This document shows positions 1 through 9,115 of a stretch of DNA of 64,000 nt, piece after piece. The notes under the pieces are model-generated. The model saw nothing but the letters and a program-made list of their open reading frames with translations, ran no database searches and was not told the DNA's origin. Source of the DNA: DFXE01 sp032054765 (GTDB taxonomy: Bacteria; Bacteroidota; Bacteroidia; Bacteroidales; Tannerellaceae). The stretch spans positions 228,082-292,081 of the forward strand of contig DAMBSC010000007.1 of NCBI GenBank assembly GCA_032054765.1. Direction: 5' to 3'. Both the position numbers and the translations under genes were made by a program. Each line of letters opens with the position of its first letter. Positions within the stretch are counted from its first letter, which is position 1.

Positions 1-201
1 AATAAACTTGAAAAGCTAAAACTCTGGCCTGAATCTCAAGGTAAGCTGACTCCTATCCCGGATATAAGTCCGGATCAGAAAACGCTTAAAGATTTCCATT
101 GGTTCGACTACCTGCGACCAAAGGACAAAGACGATATCTATCAGGTAGTAAAAAGAAAAACCGAAGATGTGCCGAAAAGAAGTAATAAATTCGTACATTA
201 G
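1..201 (+). CDS. C-terminal end of an OstA-like protein (partial)
   Basis: An open frame enters from the left edge and stops at TAG 199-201, giving 66 residues. The tail contains WPESQGKLTPI and FHWFDYLRPKDKDDIY, which resemble the C-terminus of the OstA-like (LptA/LptD N-domain-like) proteins that often precede mutL in Bacteroidales. These proteins belong to the lipopolysaccharide-transport/beta-jellyroll superfamily. Only the end is visible, so the call rests on my recollection of gene order and on a short stretch of sequence. The next gene follows 28 bp later on the same strand, consistent with one operon into mutL. Confidence 0.45.
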   Translation, partial: NKLEKLKLWPESQGKLTPIPDISPDQKTLKDFHWFDYLRPKDKDDIYQVVKRKTEDVPKRSNKFVH

Positions 202-229
202 TAGTTGATTTCAAATAAAAATAATACTT

Positions 230-535
230 ATGGCTCTTTTTTCATTTTATAAAGTCCGGAGGCCCCGTCAGTTTGAACATAAACCTATTTATTGGGATCC
301 TCGTAAAGAAGATTTGGAAAAACGTACGCAAAGAGTAAAGCGTGAATTAGGAATAGAAGAGATTGATGAAAACTATAAACCTGATATCAAGGGTAAGTTC
401 GTTGAAGGAACTTCACATCTGAAGAAAAGCCAAATGAAAGGTGACGATATCCGCAATCGTAAATACAAGAATATACGTTTGGCTGTGATATTGGTTGTGC
501 TGATTGTTTTATTTTACGTTTTGTTCTTTAAATAA
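230..535 (+). CDS. Small C-terminally anchored membrane protein, conserved upstream of mutL
   Basis: This 101-residue protein is very basic and charged in its first 75 residues and ends in one hydrophobic helix (about residues 82-100, rich in L, V and F) followed by a single Lys. That layout suggests a tail-anchored inner-membrane protein with its bulk in the cytoplasm. I recognise no domain. The stop codon directly abuts the mutL start (TAA then ATG), so the two genes are translationally close and almost certainly co-transcribed. Function unknown. Confidence 0.75.
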   Translation: MALFSFYKVRRPRQFEHKPIYWDPRKEDLEKRTQRVKRELGIEEIDENYKPDIKGKFVEGTSHLKKSQMKGDDIRNRKYKNIRLAVILVVLIVLFYVLFFK

Positions 536-2347
536 ATGAGTGATATAATTCATTTACTTCCCGATAGTATTGCAAACCAAATTGCAGCTGGGGAAGTAAT
601 TCAACGCCCTTCTTCTGTAGTAAAAGAATTAGTCGAAAACGCTGTTGATGCCGGAGCGACTACAATACGGATAAATATCAAAGATGCCGGAAAAACATTG
701 ATCCAGGTGATCGATGATGGAAAAGGTATGTCTGAAACTGATGCCCGTATGGCTTTCGAACGACATGCTACTTCCAAGATTTCTACGGCAAATGATTTGT
801 TTGCTCTTCATACTATGGGTTTCCGTGGTGAGGCGCTGGCTTCTATCGCTGCGGTAGCCCATGTAGAATTACGTACACGGCTTCGAGGAGCGGAGTTGGG
901 TTTAAGACTATCTATTGCCGGTTCTGCCTTTGAAGAAATAGATACGGATACCTGCGGTGAGGGAAGTATATTCTCGGTGAAGAATCTTTTCTTTAATGTA
1001 CCAGCGCGCCGGAAGTTTTTAAAATCCAATGAAACTGAGTTTCGTAACATAATCAACGAATTTGAACGTATTGCATTGGTAAATCCTCAAATCGCTTTAT
1101 CGCTTTACCATAATGATATAGAAATATTAAACCTTCCTGAATCCGGTTTAAGGCAACGTATAATTAATGTATACGGAAAAAATGTAAATAAGAATCTTTT
1201 AGCAGTCGATGCTCAGACATCGCTTGTAACAATTTCAGGATTTGTCGGTACACCTGATTCGGTAAGAAAACGGGGATGTCTGCAATATTTCTTTGTAAAC
1301 GGGCGGTTTATGAAACACCCTTATTTTCATAAGGCGGTTATGCAGGCGTACGAGCAGTTGATACCAACCGGTGAAATGCCTAATTACTTTATCTATTTCA
1401 CTATTGATCCCTCTTCGATAGATGTTAATATTCATCCGACGAAGACTGAGATAAAGTTTGAAAGCGAACAATCCATCTGGCAGATATTAGTGGCTGCGGT
1501 TCGTGAAGGATTGGCTAAGGCAAGCGCGGTACCTTCTATAGATTTTGACACGCAAGGGGCAATTGATATCCCTGTTTATACTCAAGCCGAACAAGTAAGA
1601 ACACTTCAACCTCCCCGGATCGATGTGAATCCTAATTATAATCCTTTTGAAAGTGTTTCGGCATCTTCTTATAAGAGGAACGAATTTAATTGGGAAGAGC
1701 TTTATAAAGACTTTGAGAATGAAAGAAATTCTATTCAAGTAGAAGTGGAAGCAGACAGCCGGGAAGAACTTTTTGAACAGCCCACGCTATCAACTTGCTA
1801 TCAGTATAAAGGGCGATATATTATTACTTCGTTAAAATCGGGTTTAGCATTAATTGACCAACATAGGGCGCATATCCGTATTTTATTCGATCAATATTTA
1901 TTCAGTATACAAAACCAAAAGGGATCTTCCCAGCAAGTACTTTTCCCTGAAATAGTTGAATTTACAACTTCTGAAGCTTCAATATTGCCATCTATCCTGG
2001 ATAATCTTTATTATGTAGGGTTTGACTTGAGCCATTTAGGTAATAATGCGTATGCTATTAATGGGGTACCGGCTGGATTGGAGAAGGTAAACCCTGCAAA
2101 ACTGGTAAAAGATGCTGTAAATAGAGCAATGGAAACAGGCGGAGAAGCCCACGAAAAGATATGTGAATCAATAGCTTTATCCTTAGCAAAGGCGGTTGCT
2201 ATCAAACCTGGAAAAAATCTTTCCTCAGAAGAAATGGATCACCTGATTGCTTCTCTTTTCTCTTCATCCTCATCTACTTATACTCCCGATGGAAAACTGA
2301 TCCTGTCTATGCTAACCGACGAAGATCTGGAGAAGCGGTTCAAATAG
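536..2347 (+). CDS. mutL: DNA mismatch repair protein MutL
   Basis: The product couples mismatch recognition by MutS to downstream repair. The N-terminal GHKL ATPase carries ELVENAVDAGA (31-41), DDGKGM (60-65), RHATSK (76-81) and GFRGEAL (95-101). The C-terminal dimerisation domain contains DQHRAHIRILFD near residue 441. Endonuclease-type MutL has DQHA(X)2E(X)4E here; the first Glu is replaced by Ile and the last by Asp, so the nicking motif is not intact in this protein. Length (603 aa) is normal for the phylum. The ATG directly follows the upstream stop codon. Confidence 0.97.
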   Translation: MSDIIHLLPDSIANQIAAGEVIQRPSSVVKELVENAVDAGATTIRINIKDAGKTLIQVIDDGKGMSETDARMAFERHATSKISTANDLFALHTMGFRGEALASIAAVAHVELRTRLRGAELGLRLSIAGSAFEEIDTDTCGEGSIFSVKNLFFNVPARRKFLKSNETEFRNIINEFERIALVNPQIALSLYHNDIEILNLPESGLRQRIINVYGKNVNKNLLAVDAQTSLVTISGFVGTPDSVRKRGCLQYFFVNGRFMKHPYFHKAVMQAYEQLIPTGEMPNYFIYFTIDPSSIDVNIHPTKTEIKFESEQSIWQILVAAVREGLAKASAVPSIDFDTQGAIDIPVYTQAEQVRTLQPPRIDVNPNYNPFESVSASSYKRNEFNWEELYKDFENERNSIQVEVEADSREELFEQPTLSTCYQYKGRYIITSLKSGLALIDQHRAHIRILFDQYLFSIQNQKGSSQQVLFPEIVEFTTSEASILPSILDNLYYVGFDLSHLGNNAYAINGVPAGLEKVNPAKLVKDAVNRAMETGGEAHEKICESIALSLAKAVAIKPGKNLSSEEMDHLIASLFSSSSSTYTPDGKLILSMLTDEDLEKRFK

Positions 2348-2451
2348 GTTCCTATTCTGTTTTTATTTTATAAGATGATTTTATCTTTTGTGCCTGAATA
2401 ATTCATGCTTTCAAAGGTATGAAGTATTTTTTTTGTCAGTAGAACTTAATC

Positions 2452-2539
2452 GGCTCACAATTGTTAAACGATCGCCTCACACGGGTGAGTCGACCGACTC
2501 ACAAGGGTGATCCATTCGCCTCACCTATGTGAGGCGATC
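2452..2539. repeat. Array of four 22-bp units with palindromic core CTCAC-N4-GTGAG
   Basis: Units begin at 2452, 2474, 2496 and 2518 with an exact 22-bp period and no gaps. The core reads CTCAC-ACGG-GTGAG in unit 2, CTCAC-AAGG-GTGAT in unit 3 and CTCAC-CTAT-GTGAG in unit 4. Unit 1 keeps only the left half (CTCACAATTG). The 22-bp step is about two helical turns, so the dyads lie on one face of the DNA. The array sits between mutL and the ribosomal promoter. A related array occurs at 22107-22194. Confidence 0.9.
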
Positions 2540-2751
2540 AAAATATCGTTTCCGAAGAAAGAAAATATCAGCTTCTAAATAATAAAACATAGAGAGCGAT
2601 CATATAATTATGGTAAATGGTTCAAGAATGTATAGTTAATAATATTTAATAATAATCAATTAATCATGAATCACCCATATAAGAAAAGGTATAAATCGCT
2701 ACCTTTGTGCCGTTTTCGCGCTGAAAAATACATGTTATTTACTCTAACTGA

Positions 2752-2781
2752 TTGGTTATACGGAAATAATGTGTAATTTTG
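2752..2781 (+). promoter_or_regulatory. Promoter of the str/S10 ribosomal operon
   Basis: TTG at 2752-2754 and TAATTTTG at 2774-2781 are separated by 19 nt, an exact match to the Bacteroidetes primary sigma consensus (-33 TTG, -7 TAnnTTTG). The start of transcription would fall near 2788, leaving a leader of about 60 nt before rpsL. A second -7-like box (TACCTTTG, 2700-2707) lacks a -33 element. Apart from the repeat array, the rest of the 2348-2850 gap is AT-rich with nothing I recognise. Confidence 0.75.
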
Positions 2782-2850
2782 CAGCCTGAAATAAAAATGT
2801 GATTTATAATATTATCGAGAATATAGAATTAAAGTTTAAAAAGAAAAAAG

Positions 2851-3234
2851 ATGCCTACAATTCAGCAATTAGTGAGAAAAGGAAGGGAATCTTTAGTAGT
2901 AAAGGGTAAATCTCCTGCATTAGACGCTTGTCCTCAAAGACGTGGCGTTTGTGTGAGAGTATACACTACTACTCCTAAGAAACCTAACTCTGCAATGCGT
3001 AAAGTAGCAAGAGTACGTTTGACAAATGGTAAAGAGGTGAACTCTTATATTCCGGGAGAAGGACACAATCTGCAAGAGCACTCAATCGTGTTAGTACGTG
3101 GTGGTCGTGTGAAAGACCTTCCAGGTGTACGTTACCATATTGTTCGTGGTACTTTAGATACTGCCGGTGTAAACGGTCGTACGCAAAGACGCTCTAAATA
3201 TGGAGCTAAACGTCCGAAAGCGGCTAAGAAATAA
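2851..3234 (+). CDS. rpsL: 30S ribosomal protein S12
   Basis: This protein forms part of the 30S decoding centre. It contains the S12 signatures TTTPKKPNSAMRK and GRVKDLPGVRYH; the lysines at which streptomycin-resistance substitutions usually occur are present. Length 127 aa is slightly longer at the C-terminus than in E. coli, as is usual in Bacteroidetes. It is the first gene of the operon and precedes rpsG. Confidence 0.98.
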   Translation: MPTIQQLVRKGRESLVVKGKSPALDACPQRRGVCVRVYTTTPKKPNSAMRKVARVRLTNGKEVNSYIPGEGHNLQEHSIVLVRGGRVKDLPGVRYHIVRGTLDTAGVNGRTQRRSKYGAKRPKAAKK

Positions 3235-3384
3235 AAACCCTTTCGAACCGAGAATTAATTTTTAGTATTAAAAGCTGGTTTGAGTTATTTGGAAAGGCTA
3301 TTGGGTTGAGTAAATGATTCAGAGGAATCGTTGAAGACGAGATTAAGGCAACCAAGAACAAGAACGAAAATTTTTGAAATCAAA

Positions 3385-3861
3385 ATGAGAAAAGCAAAAC
3401 CAAAGAAAAGACAGGTTCTTCCTGATCCTGTGTTCGGTGATGTAAAGGTAACGAAGTTCGTTAACCACTTAATGTATGATGGTAAGAAAAGTATCGCGTA
3501 TGATATTTTTTACTCTGCTTTAGAAAACGTAAAAGCTAAATTACCGAATGAAGAAAAATCTTCTCTCGAAATTTGGAAAGCTGCACTTGACAATATAACG
3601 CCACAAGTAGAAGTAAAATCACGCCGTGTAGGTGGAGCTACTTTCCAGGTGCCTACAGAAATTCGTCCGGATCGTAAAGAATCCGTTTCAATGAAAAATA
3701 TGATATTATATGCCCGTAAAAGAGGGGGCAAAACCATGTCTGATAAATTATCTGCAGAAATTGTGGATGCTTTTAATAATCAGGGTGGAGCATTTAAAAG
3801 AAAAGAGGATATGCACCGTATGGCAGAAGCAAACCGTGCGTTCGCTCATTTCAGGTTTTAA
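3385..3861 (+). CDS. rpsG: 30S ribosomal protein S7
   Basis: S7 binds the 3' major domain of 16S rRNA and organises the 30S head. The start is taken at ATG 3385 (MRKAKPKKRQVLPDP), giving 158 aa, the normal size. An in-frame TTG at 3331 would add 18 residues with no family support. RRVGGATFQVP and the C-terminal MAEANRAFAHFRF are typical. fusA follows 32 bp downstream. Confidence 0.97.
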   Translation: MRKAKPKKRQVLPDPVFGDVKVTKFVNHLMYDGKKSIAYDIFYSALENVKAKLPNEEKSSLEIWKAALDNITPQVEVKSRRVGGATFQVPTEIRPDRKESVSMKNMILYARKRGGKTMSDKLSAEIVDAFNNQGGAFKRKEDMHRMAEANRAFAHFRF

Positions 3862-3893
3862 TTAAGGTATTAATAGGAGTTTAAAAAAAGAAA

Positions 3894-6020
3894 ATGGCAA
3901 AAGGTGACGAACTGTTAAAGTTTACGAGAAATATCGGTATCATGGCGCATATTGATGCAGGAAAGACTACGACATCAGAGCGTATTCTTTTCTATACCGG
4001 CCTTACCCACAAAATCGGTGAGGTGCATGATGGTGCTGCGACCATGGACTGGATGGAGCAGGAGCAGGAACGTGGTATTACCATTACCTCTGCTGCGACA
4101 ACTACTTTCTGGAATTATAATAACGATAAATTTAAAATCAACTTAATCGATACTCCGGGACACGTTGACTTCACTGTTGAAGTTGAACGTTCATTACGTA
4201 TTCTGGATGGTGCTGTTGCTGCATTCTGTGCGGTAGGTGGTGTTGAGCCTCAGTCAGAAACCGTTTGGCGTCAGGCTGATAAATACAATGTGCCAAGAAT
4301 TGGTTATGTTAATAAAATGGACCGTTCAGGAGCTAACTTCTTCGAAGTGGTTCGTCAGGTAAAAGATGTTTTAGGTGCAAGTCCTTGTCCGATTCAAATT
4401 CCTATCGGAGCAGAGGAAACGTTTAAAGGTGTTGTTGACCTGGTTCAGATGAAAGCTATCTTATGGCATGATGAAACTATGGGTGCTGAGTATTCCATAG
4501 AGGAAATCCCTGCTGAGTTGAAAGCTGAAGCTGAAGAATGGCGCGACAAAATGCTTGAAGTATTGGCTGAATGCGATGATGCATTGATGGAGAAATATTT
4601 CGACGATCCTTCAACAATAACAGTAGAAGAGATCAAAGCTGCTATTCGTAAGGGTACGTTAGCTATGCAGATCAATCCAATGATTTGCGGATCTTCATTT
4701 AAAAATAAAGGTGTTCAGACTTTGTTAGATGCAGTATGTGCATACTTGCCAAGTCCGATTGATACTCCTTCTATCGAAGGAACTGACCCTAACGATCCGG
4801 ATAAAGTAATTGTTCGTAAGCCTACATCAGATGAACCGTTAACTGCATTGGCATTTAAGATCGCTACGGATCCTTATGTTGGTCGTTTATGTTTCTTCCG
4901 TGTGTATGCAGGTGAATTACGTGCTGGTTCGTATGTGTATAATACACGTTCTGATAAGAAAGAACGTATCTCACGTCTCTTCCAGATGCACTCCAACAAG
5001 CAGAATCCGATGGAAGTAATCGGGTGTGGCGATATAGGTGCAGGTGTTGGGTTTAAAGATATTCGTACAGGGGATACGCTTTGTGATGAAAATCATCCGA
5101 TCGTATTGGAATCTATGGAATTCCCTGAACCGGTTATCGGTATTGCCGTGGAACCTAAGACTCAGAAAGACTTGGATAAACTGGGTGTTGGTTTGTCTAA
5201 ACTGGCAGAAGAAGATCCGACTTTCCGTGTACAGACCAATGAAGAAACAGGTCAGACGGTAATTAGTGGTATGGGTGAGCTTCACCTTGACATTATTATC
5301 GACCGTTTACGTCGTGAGTTTAAAGTAGAATGTAACCAGGGACGTCCTCAGGTTTCTTATAAAGAAGCTATTACCAAATCGGTTGAACTTCGTGAAGTAT
5401 ATAAGAAGCAATCAGGAGGTCGTGGTAAATTTGCTGATATCATTGTACGTGTTGAACCTGCTGATGCTGGTTTTGAAGGTGAATTACAATTCATTGACGA
5501 AGTAAAAGGTGGTAACATTCCTAAGGAATTTATACCTTCTGTTCAGAAAGGTTTCTTGAAAGCAATGAAAAATGGGATTCTTGCCGGTTATCCACTGGAT
5601 CAGTTGAAAGTAACATTGATCGATGGTTCTTTCCACTCAGTTGACTCGGATCAACTATCATTTGAGATTTGTGCTATCCAGGCATTTAAAAATGCTGCCG
5701 AAAAAGCAGGTCCTGCATTGATGGAACCGATTATGAAGATTGAAGTCGTGACTCCGGAAGAAAGCATGGGAGATGTGATTGGTGACTTAAATAAACGTCG
5801 CGGACAGGTAGAAGGTATGGAAACAAGCCGTACAGGGGCACGTATTGTAAAAGCAAAAGTTCCTTTGGCAGAGACATTCGGTTATGTAACAGCTTTACGT
5901 ACGATTACTTCAGGACGTGCAACTTCTTCAATGCAGTTCTCACATTTTACTGAAGTTTCCGGTTCTATTGCGAAACAGGTATTAACTGAAGTTCAAGGTC
6001 GCGTAGATTTAATAAAATAA
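3894..6020 (+). CDS. fusA: Elongation factor G
   Basis: This GTPase drives translocation on the ribosome. G-domain motifs are AHIDAGKTTT (18-27), RGITITSA (60-67), DTPGHVDF (86-93) and NKMDR (140-144), followed by domains II-V; length is 708 aa. It lies between rpsG and rpsJ with no tuf gene between them, a typical Bacteroidetes rearrangement of the str operon. Confidence 0.98.
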   Translation: MAKGDELLKFTRNIGIMAHIDAGKTTTSERILFYTGLTHKIGEVHDGAATMDWMEQEQERGITITSAATTTFWNYNNDKFKINLIDTPGHVDFTVEVERSLRILDGAVAAFCAVGGVEPQSETVWRQADKYNVPRIGYVNKMDRSGANFFEVVRQVKDVLGASPCPIQIPIGAEETFKGVVDLVQMKAILWHDETMGAEYSIEEIPAELKAEAEEWRDKMLEVLAECDDALMEKYFDDPSTITVEEIKAAIRKGTLAMQINPMICGSSFKNKGVQTLLDAVCAYLPSPIDTPSIEGTDPNDPDKVIVRKPTSDEPLTALAFKIATDPYVGRLCFFRVYAGELRAGSYVYNTRSDKKERISRLFQMHSNKQNPMEVIGCGDIGAGVGFKDIRTGDTLCDENHPIVLESMEFPEPVIGIAVEPKTQKDLDKLGVGLSKLAEEDPTFRVQTNEETGQTVISGMGELHLDIIIDRLRREFKVECNQGRPQVSYKEAITKSVELREVYKKQSGGRGKFADIIVRVEPADAGFEGELQFIDEVKGGNIPKEFIPSVQKGFLKAMKNGILAGYPLDQLKVTLIDGSFHSVDSDQLSFEICAIQAFKNAAEKAGPALMEPIMKIEVVTPEESMGDVIGDLNKRRGQVEGMETSRTGARIVKAKVPLAETFGYVTALRTITSGRATSSMQFSHFTEVSGSIAKQVLTEVQGRVDLIK

Positions 6021-6024
6021 AATG

Positions 6025-6056
6025 AATAGGGGGAGGAAATGGCTCTTTCCCCTATT
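6025..6056 (+). terminator. Stem-loop between fusA and rpsJ, possible attenuator
   Basis: AATAGGGG (6025-6032) can pair with CCCCTATT (6049-6056). It is followed by an AT-rich tract in which ATTTACAATTAAT is repeated. It could attenuate read-through from the str genes into the S10 genes. There is no clean T-run immediately behind the stem, so termination strength is uncertain. Confidence 0.5.
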
Positions 6057-6105
6057 TGTAATTAATATATTTACAATTAATATATTTACAATTAATAATT
6101 AATTA

Positions 6106-6411
6106 ATGAGCCAAAAGATTAGAATCAAATTGAAATCTTACGATTATTCACTGGTTGATAAATCAGCAGAGAAGATCGTAAAAACTGTAAAAGCTACAGG
6201 TGCGGTCGTTAGCGGTCCTATACCATTGCCAACGCACAAACGTATCTTTACGGTGAACCGCTCTACTTTCGTTAATAAGAAATCTCGTGAGCAGTTCGAA
6301 CTCTCTTCTTATAAGAGATTGATTGATATTTACAGCTCAACTGCAAAAACAGTTGATGCATTGATGAAACTGGAATTACCCAGTGGTGTTGAAGTAGAAA
6401 TTAAAGTGTGA
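6106..6411 (+). CDS. rpsJ: 30S ribosomal protein S10
   Basis: S10 is a 30S head protein and also partners NusB in antitermination. The 101-aa product contains the S10 signature GPIPLPTHKRIFTVNRS and ends in LPSGVEVEIKV. It opens the S10 gene cluster and is preceded by an 85-bp AT-rich gap with a stem-loop. Confidence 0.97.
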   Translation: MSQKIRIKLKSYDYSLVDKSAEKIVKTVKATGAVVSGPIPLPTHKRIFTVNRSTFVNKKSREQFELSSYKRLIDIYSSTAKTVDALMKLELPSGVEVEIKV

Positions 6412-6430
6412 TAATTAAAAATTAAGTGAA

Positions 6431-7048
6431 ATGCCAGGATTGTTAGGAAAAAAAATCGGAATGACATCCGTTTTCAGTGCCGAGGGAAAGAATCTTCCAT
6501 GCACTGTTATCGAAGTAGGTCCTTGCGTCGTTACACAAATTAAAACGCTTGAAAATGACGGCTATGAAGCTGTACAGTTGGGTTTCGAAGATAAAAAAGA
6601 GAAACACACAACTAACCCTGAAGCAGGGCATTTCAAGAAAGCTGGTGTAACACCCAAGAGACACTTGGCTGAGTTCAAGAATTTTGAAGCTGAGTATAAT
6701 CTCGGTGATGTGATCACTGTGGATTATCTGAATGATGCTGTTTTCGTAGATGTTGTGGGGACATCTAAAGGAAAAGGATTCCAGGGCGTTGTAAAACGTC
6801 ATGGTTTTGGTGGAGTTGGTCAGACTACTCACGGTCAGCACAATCGTTTACGTGCTCCCGGTAGTATTGGCGCCTGTTCTTATCCTGCGAAAGTGTTCAA
6901 AGGAACACGCATGGCTGGTCAGATGGGTAACGAACGTGTAACTATCCAGAATCTGGAAGTGATCAAGGTAATGCCGGAACATAACCTTTTATTGGTTAAA
7001 GGGTCTGTTCCCGGAGCAAAAGGTTCAATCTTAATAATTGAAAAGTAA
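6431..7048 (+). CDS. rplC: 50S ribosomal protein L3
   Basis: L3 is an early assembly protein near the peptidyl-transferase centre. MPGLLGKKIGMTSVF opens the 205-aa protein. KGKGFQGVVKRHGFGG and HNRLRAPGSIGACSYP mark the conserved loop region. The stop codon overlaps the rplD start by one base (TAATG), indicating coupled translation. Confidence 0.97.
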   Translation: MPGLLGKKIGMTSVFSAEGKNLPCTVIEVGPCVVTQIKTLENDGYEAVQLGFEDKKEKHTTNPEAGHFKKAGVTPKRHLAEFKNFEAEYNLGDVITVDYLNDAVFVDVVGTSKGKGFQGVVKRHGFGGVGQTTHGQHNRLRAPGSIGACSYPAKVFKGTRMAGQMGNERVTIQNLEVIKVMPEHNLLLVKGSVPGAKGSILIIEK

Positions 7049-7677
7049 TGGAACTGAGCGTATTAAATATTAAAGGAGAAGATACCGGAAGAAAGGTAAC
7101 TCTCAATGATGCGATCTTCGGCATTGAACCCAATGATCATGCTATTTATCTGGATGTAAAGCAGTATTTAGCTAATCAACGTCAGGGAACTCATAAAGCT
7201 AAAGAAAGAAGCGAAATGTCTGGTAGTACGCGTAAGCTGATCCGTCAGAAAGGTGGAGGTGGTGCCCGTCGTGGTGATATTAACTCACCTGTATTGGTAG
7301 GTGGAGCTCGTGTATTCGGACCGAAACCAAGAGATTATAGTTTTAAGCTAAATAAGAAAGTAAAAAGTTTAGCTCGTAAGTCGGCTTTGGCTTATAAAGC
7401 TAAAGAAAATGCTATCGTAATTGTTGAAGATATTGCAATGGAAACTCCAAAGACAAAGGAATTTATCGCAATAACTAAAAGCCTGAATGTAGCTGATAAG
7501 AAACTGTTATTGGTGCTGCCTGAGAGTAATAATACTATTTATAAGTCAGCTCGTAATCTGGCAAAAGCCAGTGTAATACCTGCATGTGAGTTAAATACTT
7601 ATAAAGTATTGGGTGCTGCTAATTTAGTGATTACCGAAAGTTCGGTAGCCGTTATTGAGAAACTTTTTAATGCATAA
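7048..7677 (+). CDS. rplD: 50S ribosomal protein L4
   Basis: L4 lines the exit tunnel and in many bacteria also represses the S10 operon. The 209-aa product has the loop QKGGGGARRGDINSPV and VFGPKPRDYSFKLNKK. It overlaps rplC by one base and is followed by rplW after 11 bp. Confidence 0.97.
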   Translation: MELSVLNIKGEDTGRKVTLNDAIFGIEPNDHAIYLDVKQYLANQRQGTHKAKERSEMSGSTRKLIRQKGGGGARRGDINSPVLVGGARVFGPKPRDYSFKLNKKVKSLARKSALAYKAKENAIVIVEDIAMETPKTKEFIAITKSLNVADKKLLLVLPESNNTIYKSARNLAKASVIPACELNTYKVLGAANLVITESSVAVIEKLFNA

Positions 7678-7688
7678 GGAGTAGAAAG

Positions 7689-7982
7689 ATGGGAATTATT
7701 ATTAAACCTATATTGACAGAAAAACAAACAGCGATTTCTGAAAATATGCCGAATCGTTACGGCTTTCGCGTATCTCCTGATGCGAACAAACTTGAAATAA
7801 AGAAAGCGATTGAGGATTTATATAGTGTAACAGTCATTGATGTGAATACAATGAATTACAAAGGCAAACAAAAAAGCCGCTATACAAAATCCGGTATTAT
7901 AAATGGTAAGCAATCGTCTTTTAAGAAAGCAATAGTAACATTGAAAGAAGGAGATACTATTGATCTCTTTAGTAATATCTAA
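7689..7982 (+). CDS. rplW: 50S ribosomal protein L23
   Basis: L23 sits at the tunnel exit and is the docking point for trigger factor and SRP. The 97-aa product begins MGIIIKPILTEKQ and carries the family segment YGFRVSPDANKLEIKKAIE, followed by basic residues around KGKQKSRYTKSG. Confidence 0.96.
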   Translation: MGIIIKPILTEKQTAISENMPNRYGFRVSPDANKLEIKKAIEDLYSVTVIDVNTMNYKGKQKSRYTKSGIINGKQSSFKKAIVTLKEGDTIDLFSNI

Positions 7983-7988
7983 AAAGAA

Positions 7989-8813
7989 ATGGGAATACGC
8001 AAATTGAAGCCCACAACACCGGGGCAGAGACACAAAGTTATTGGTGCATTTGATAAAGTCACTGCAAGTACACCAGAGAAGTCTCTTGTAACAGGTAAGA
8101 AACGTTCGGGTGGTCGTAACAATACCGGTAAGATGACAATGCGTTACATCGGTGGAGGTCACAAACAAAGATACAGAATTATCGACTTCAAGAGAAGTAA
8201 AGATGGCGTTCCGGCAACAGTAAAAGCAATCGAATACGATCCAAATCGTACATCTCGTATTGCCTTGTTGTATTATGCCGATGGAGCAAAAAGTTATATC
8301 CTTGCTCCAAACGGATTGGAAGTTGGCCAGACAGTGATATCAGGTAGCGATGTGGCACCTGAAATAGGAAATACATTGCCGATGGCAAATATACCGGTTG
8401 GTACTATTATCCATAATATTGAGCTTCGTCCGGGACAAGGTGCAAAGTTTGTACGTTCTGCCGGTGGTTTCGCTCAGTTGACGTCAAGAGAAGGCAACTA
8501 TGTAATTATTAAGATGCCTTCTGGTGAAACAAGAAAAATTCTTGCTGCATGTAAGGCTACTATTGGTAGTGTAGGGAATTCAGACCATGGTCTTGAAAAA
8601 TCAGGTAAAGCCGGTCGTACCAGATGGCTTGGACGTCGTCCTCGTAACCGTGGGGTTGTAATGAACCCTGTTGATCACCCAATGGGTGGTGGTGAAGGAC
8701 GTGCTTCAGGAGGTCATCCAAGGTCACGCAAAGGTTTATATGCTAAGGGCTTGAAGACAAGAGCTCCGAAGAAACATTCTTCAAAGTATATTATTGAGAA
8801 AAGGAAAAAATAA
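7989..8813 (+). CDS. rplB: 50S ribosomal protein L2
   Basis: L2 is needed for subunit association and peptidyl transfer. It has the RNA-binding region and the highly conserved C-terminal stretch NPVDHPMGGGEGRASGG with the invariant His. Length is 274 aa. rplW ends 6 bp upstream. Confidence 0.98.
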   Translation: MGIRKLKPTTPGQRHKVIGAFDKVTASTPEKSLVTGKKRSGGRNNTGKMTMRYIGGGHKQRYRIIDFKRSKDGVPATVKAIEYDPNRTSRIALLYYADGAKSYILAPNGLEVGQTVISGSDVAPEIGNTLPMANIPVGTIIHNIELRPGQGAKFVRSAGGFAQLTSREGNYVIIKMPSGETRKILAACKATIGSVGNSDHGLEKSGKAGRTRWLGRRPRNRGVVMNPVDHPMGGGEGRASGGHPRSRKGLYAKGLKTRAPKKHSSKYIIEKRKK

Positions 8814-8833
8814 TCTGATTAATTAAGTAAACT

Positions 8834-9103
8834 ATGAGTCGTTCACTAAAAAAAGGCCCGTATATTAATGTAAAGCTTGAAAAGAAAGTCTTGGCTATGA
8901 ATGAGTCGGGAAAGAAAGCTGTAGTTAAGACATGGGCAAGAGCTTCAATGATTTCGCCTGATTTTGTAGGCCATACTATTGCAGTTCATAATGGAAACAA
9001 GTTTATTCCTGTTTTTGTAACCGAGAACATGGTTGGACATAAGTTAGGAGAGTTTTCTCCAACTCGTACATTCCGTGGTCACGCTGGTAATAAGAAAAAA
9101 TAA
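8834..9103 (+). CDS. rpsS: 30S ribosomal protein S19
   Basis: S19 forms the 30S head near the A-site finger. The 89-aa product starts MSRSLKKGPYIN and has the signature VGHKLGEFSPTRTFRGH. It stands between rplB and rplV as in all S10 operons. Confidence 0.97.
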   Translation: MSRSLKKGPYINVKLEKKVLAMNESGKKAVVKTWARASMISPDFVGHTIAVHNGNKFIPVFVTENMVGHKLGEFSPTRTFRGHAGNKKK

Positions 9104-9115
9104 TGATCAAATAAA

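Noticed and set aside
2452..2539. Considered as a CRISPR array
   Set aside because: Units are contiguous 22-bp palindromes without unique spacers, and no cas genes are near. The same holds for 22107-22194.
3331..3384. Longer rpsG starting at TTG 3331
   Set aside because: The extra 18 residues have no counterpart in S7; ATG 3385 gives the normal protein.
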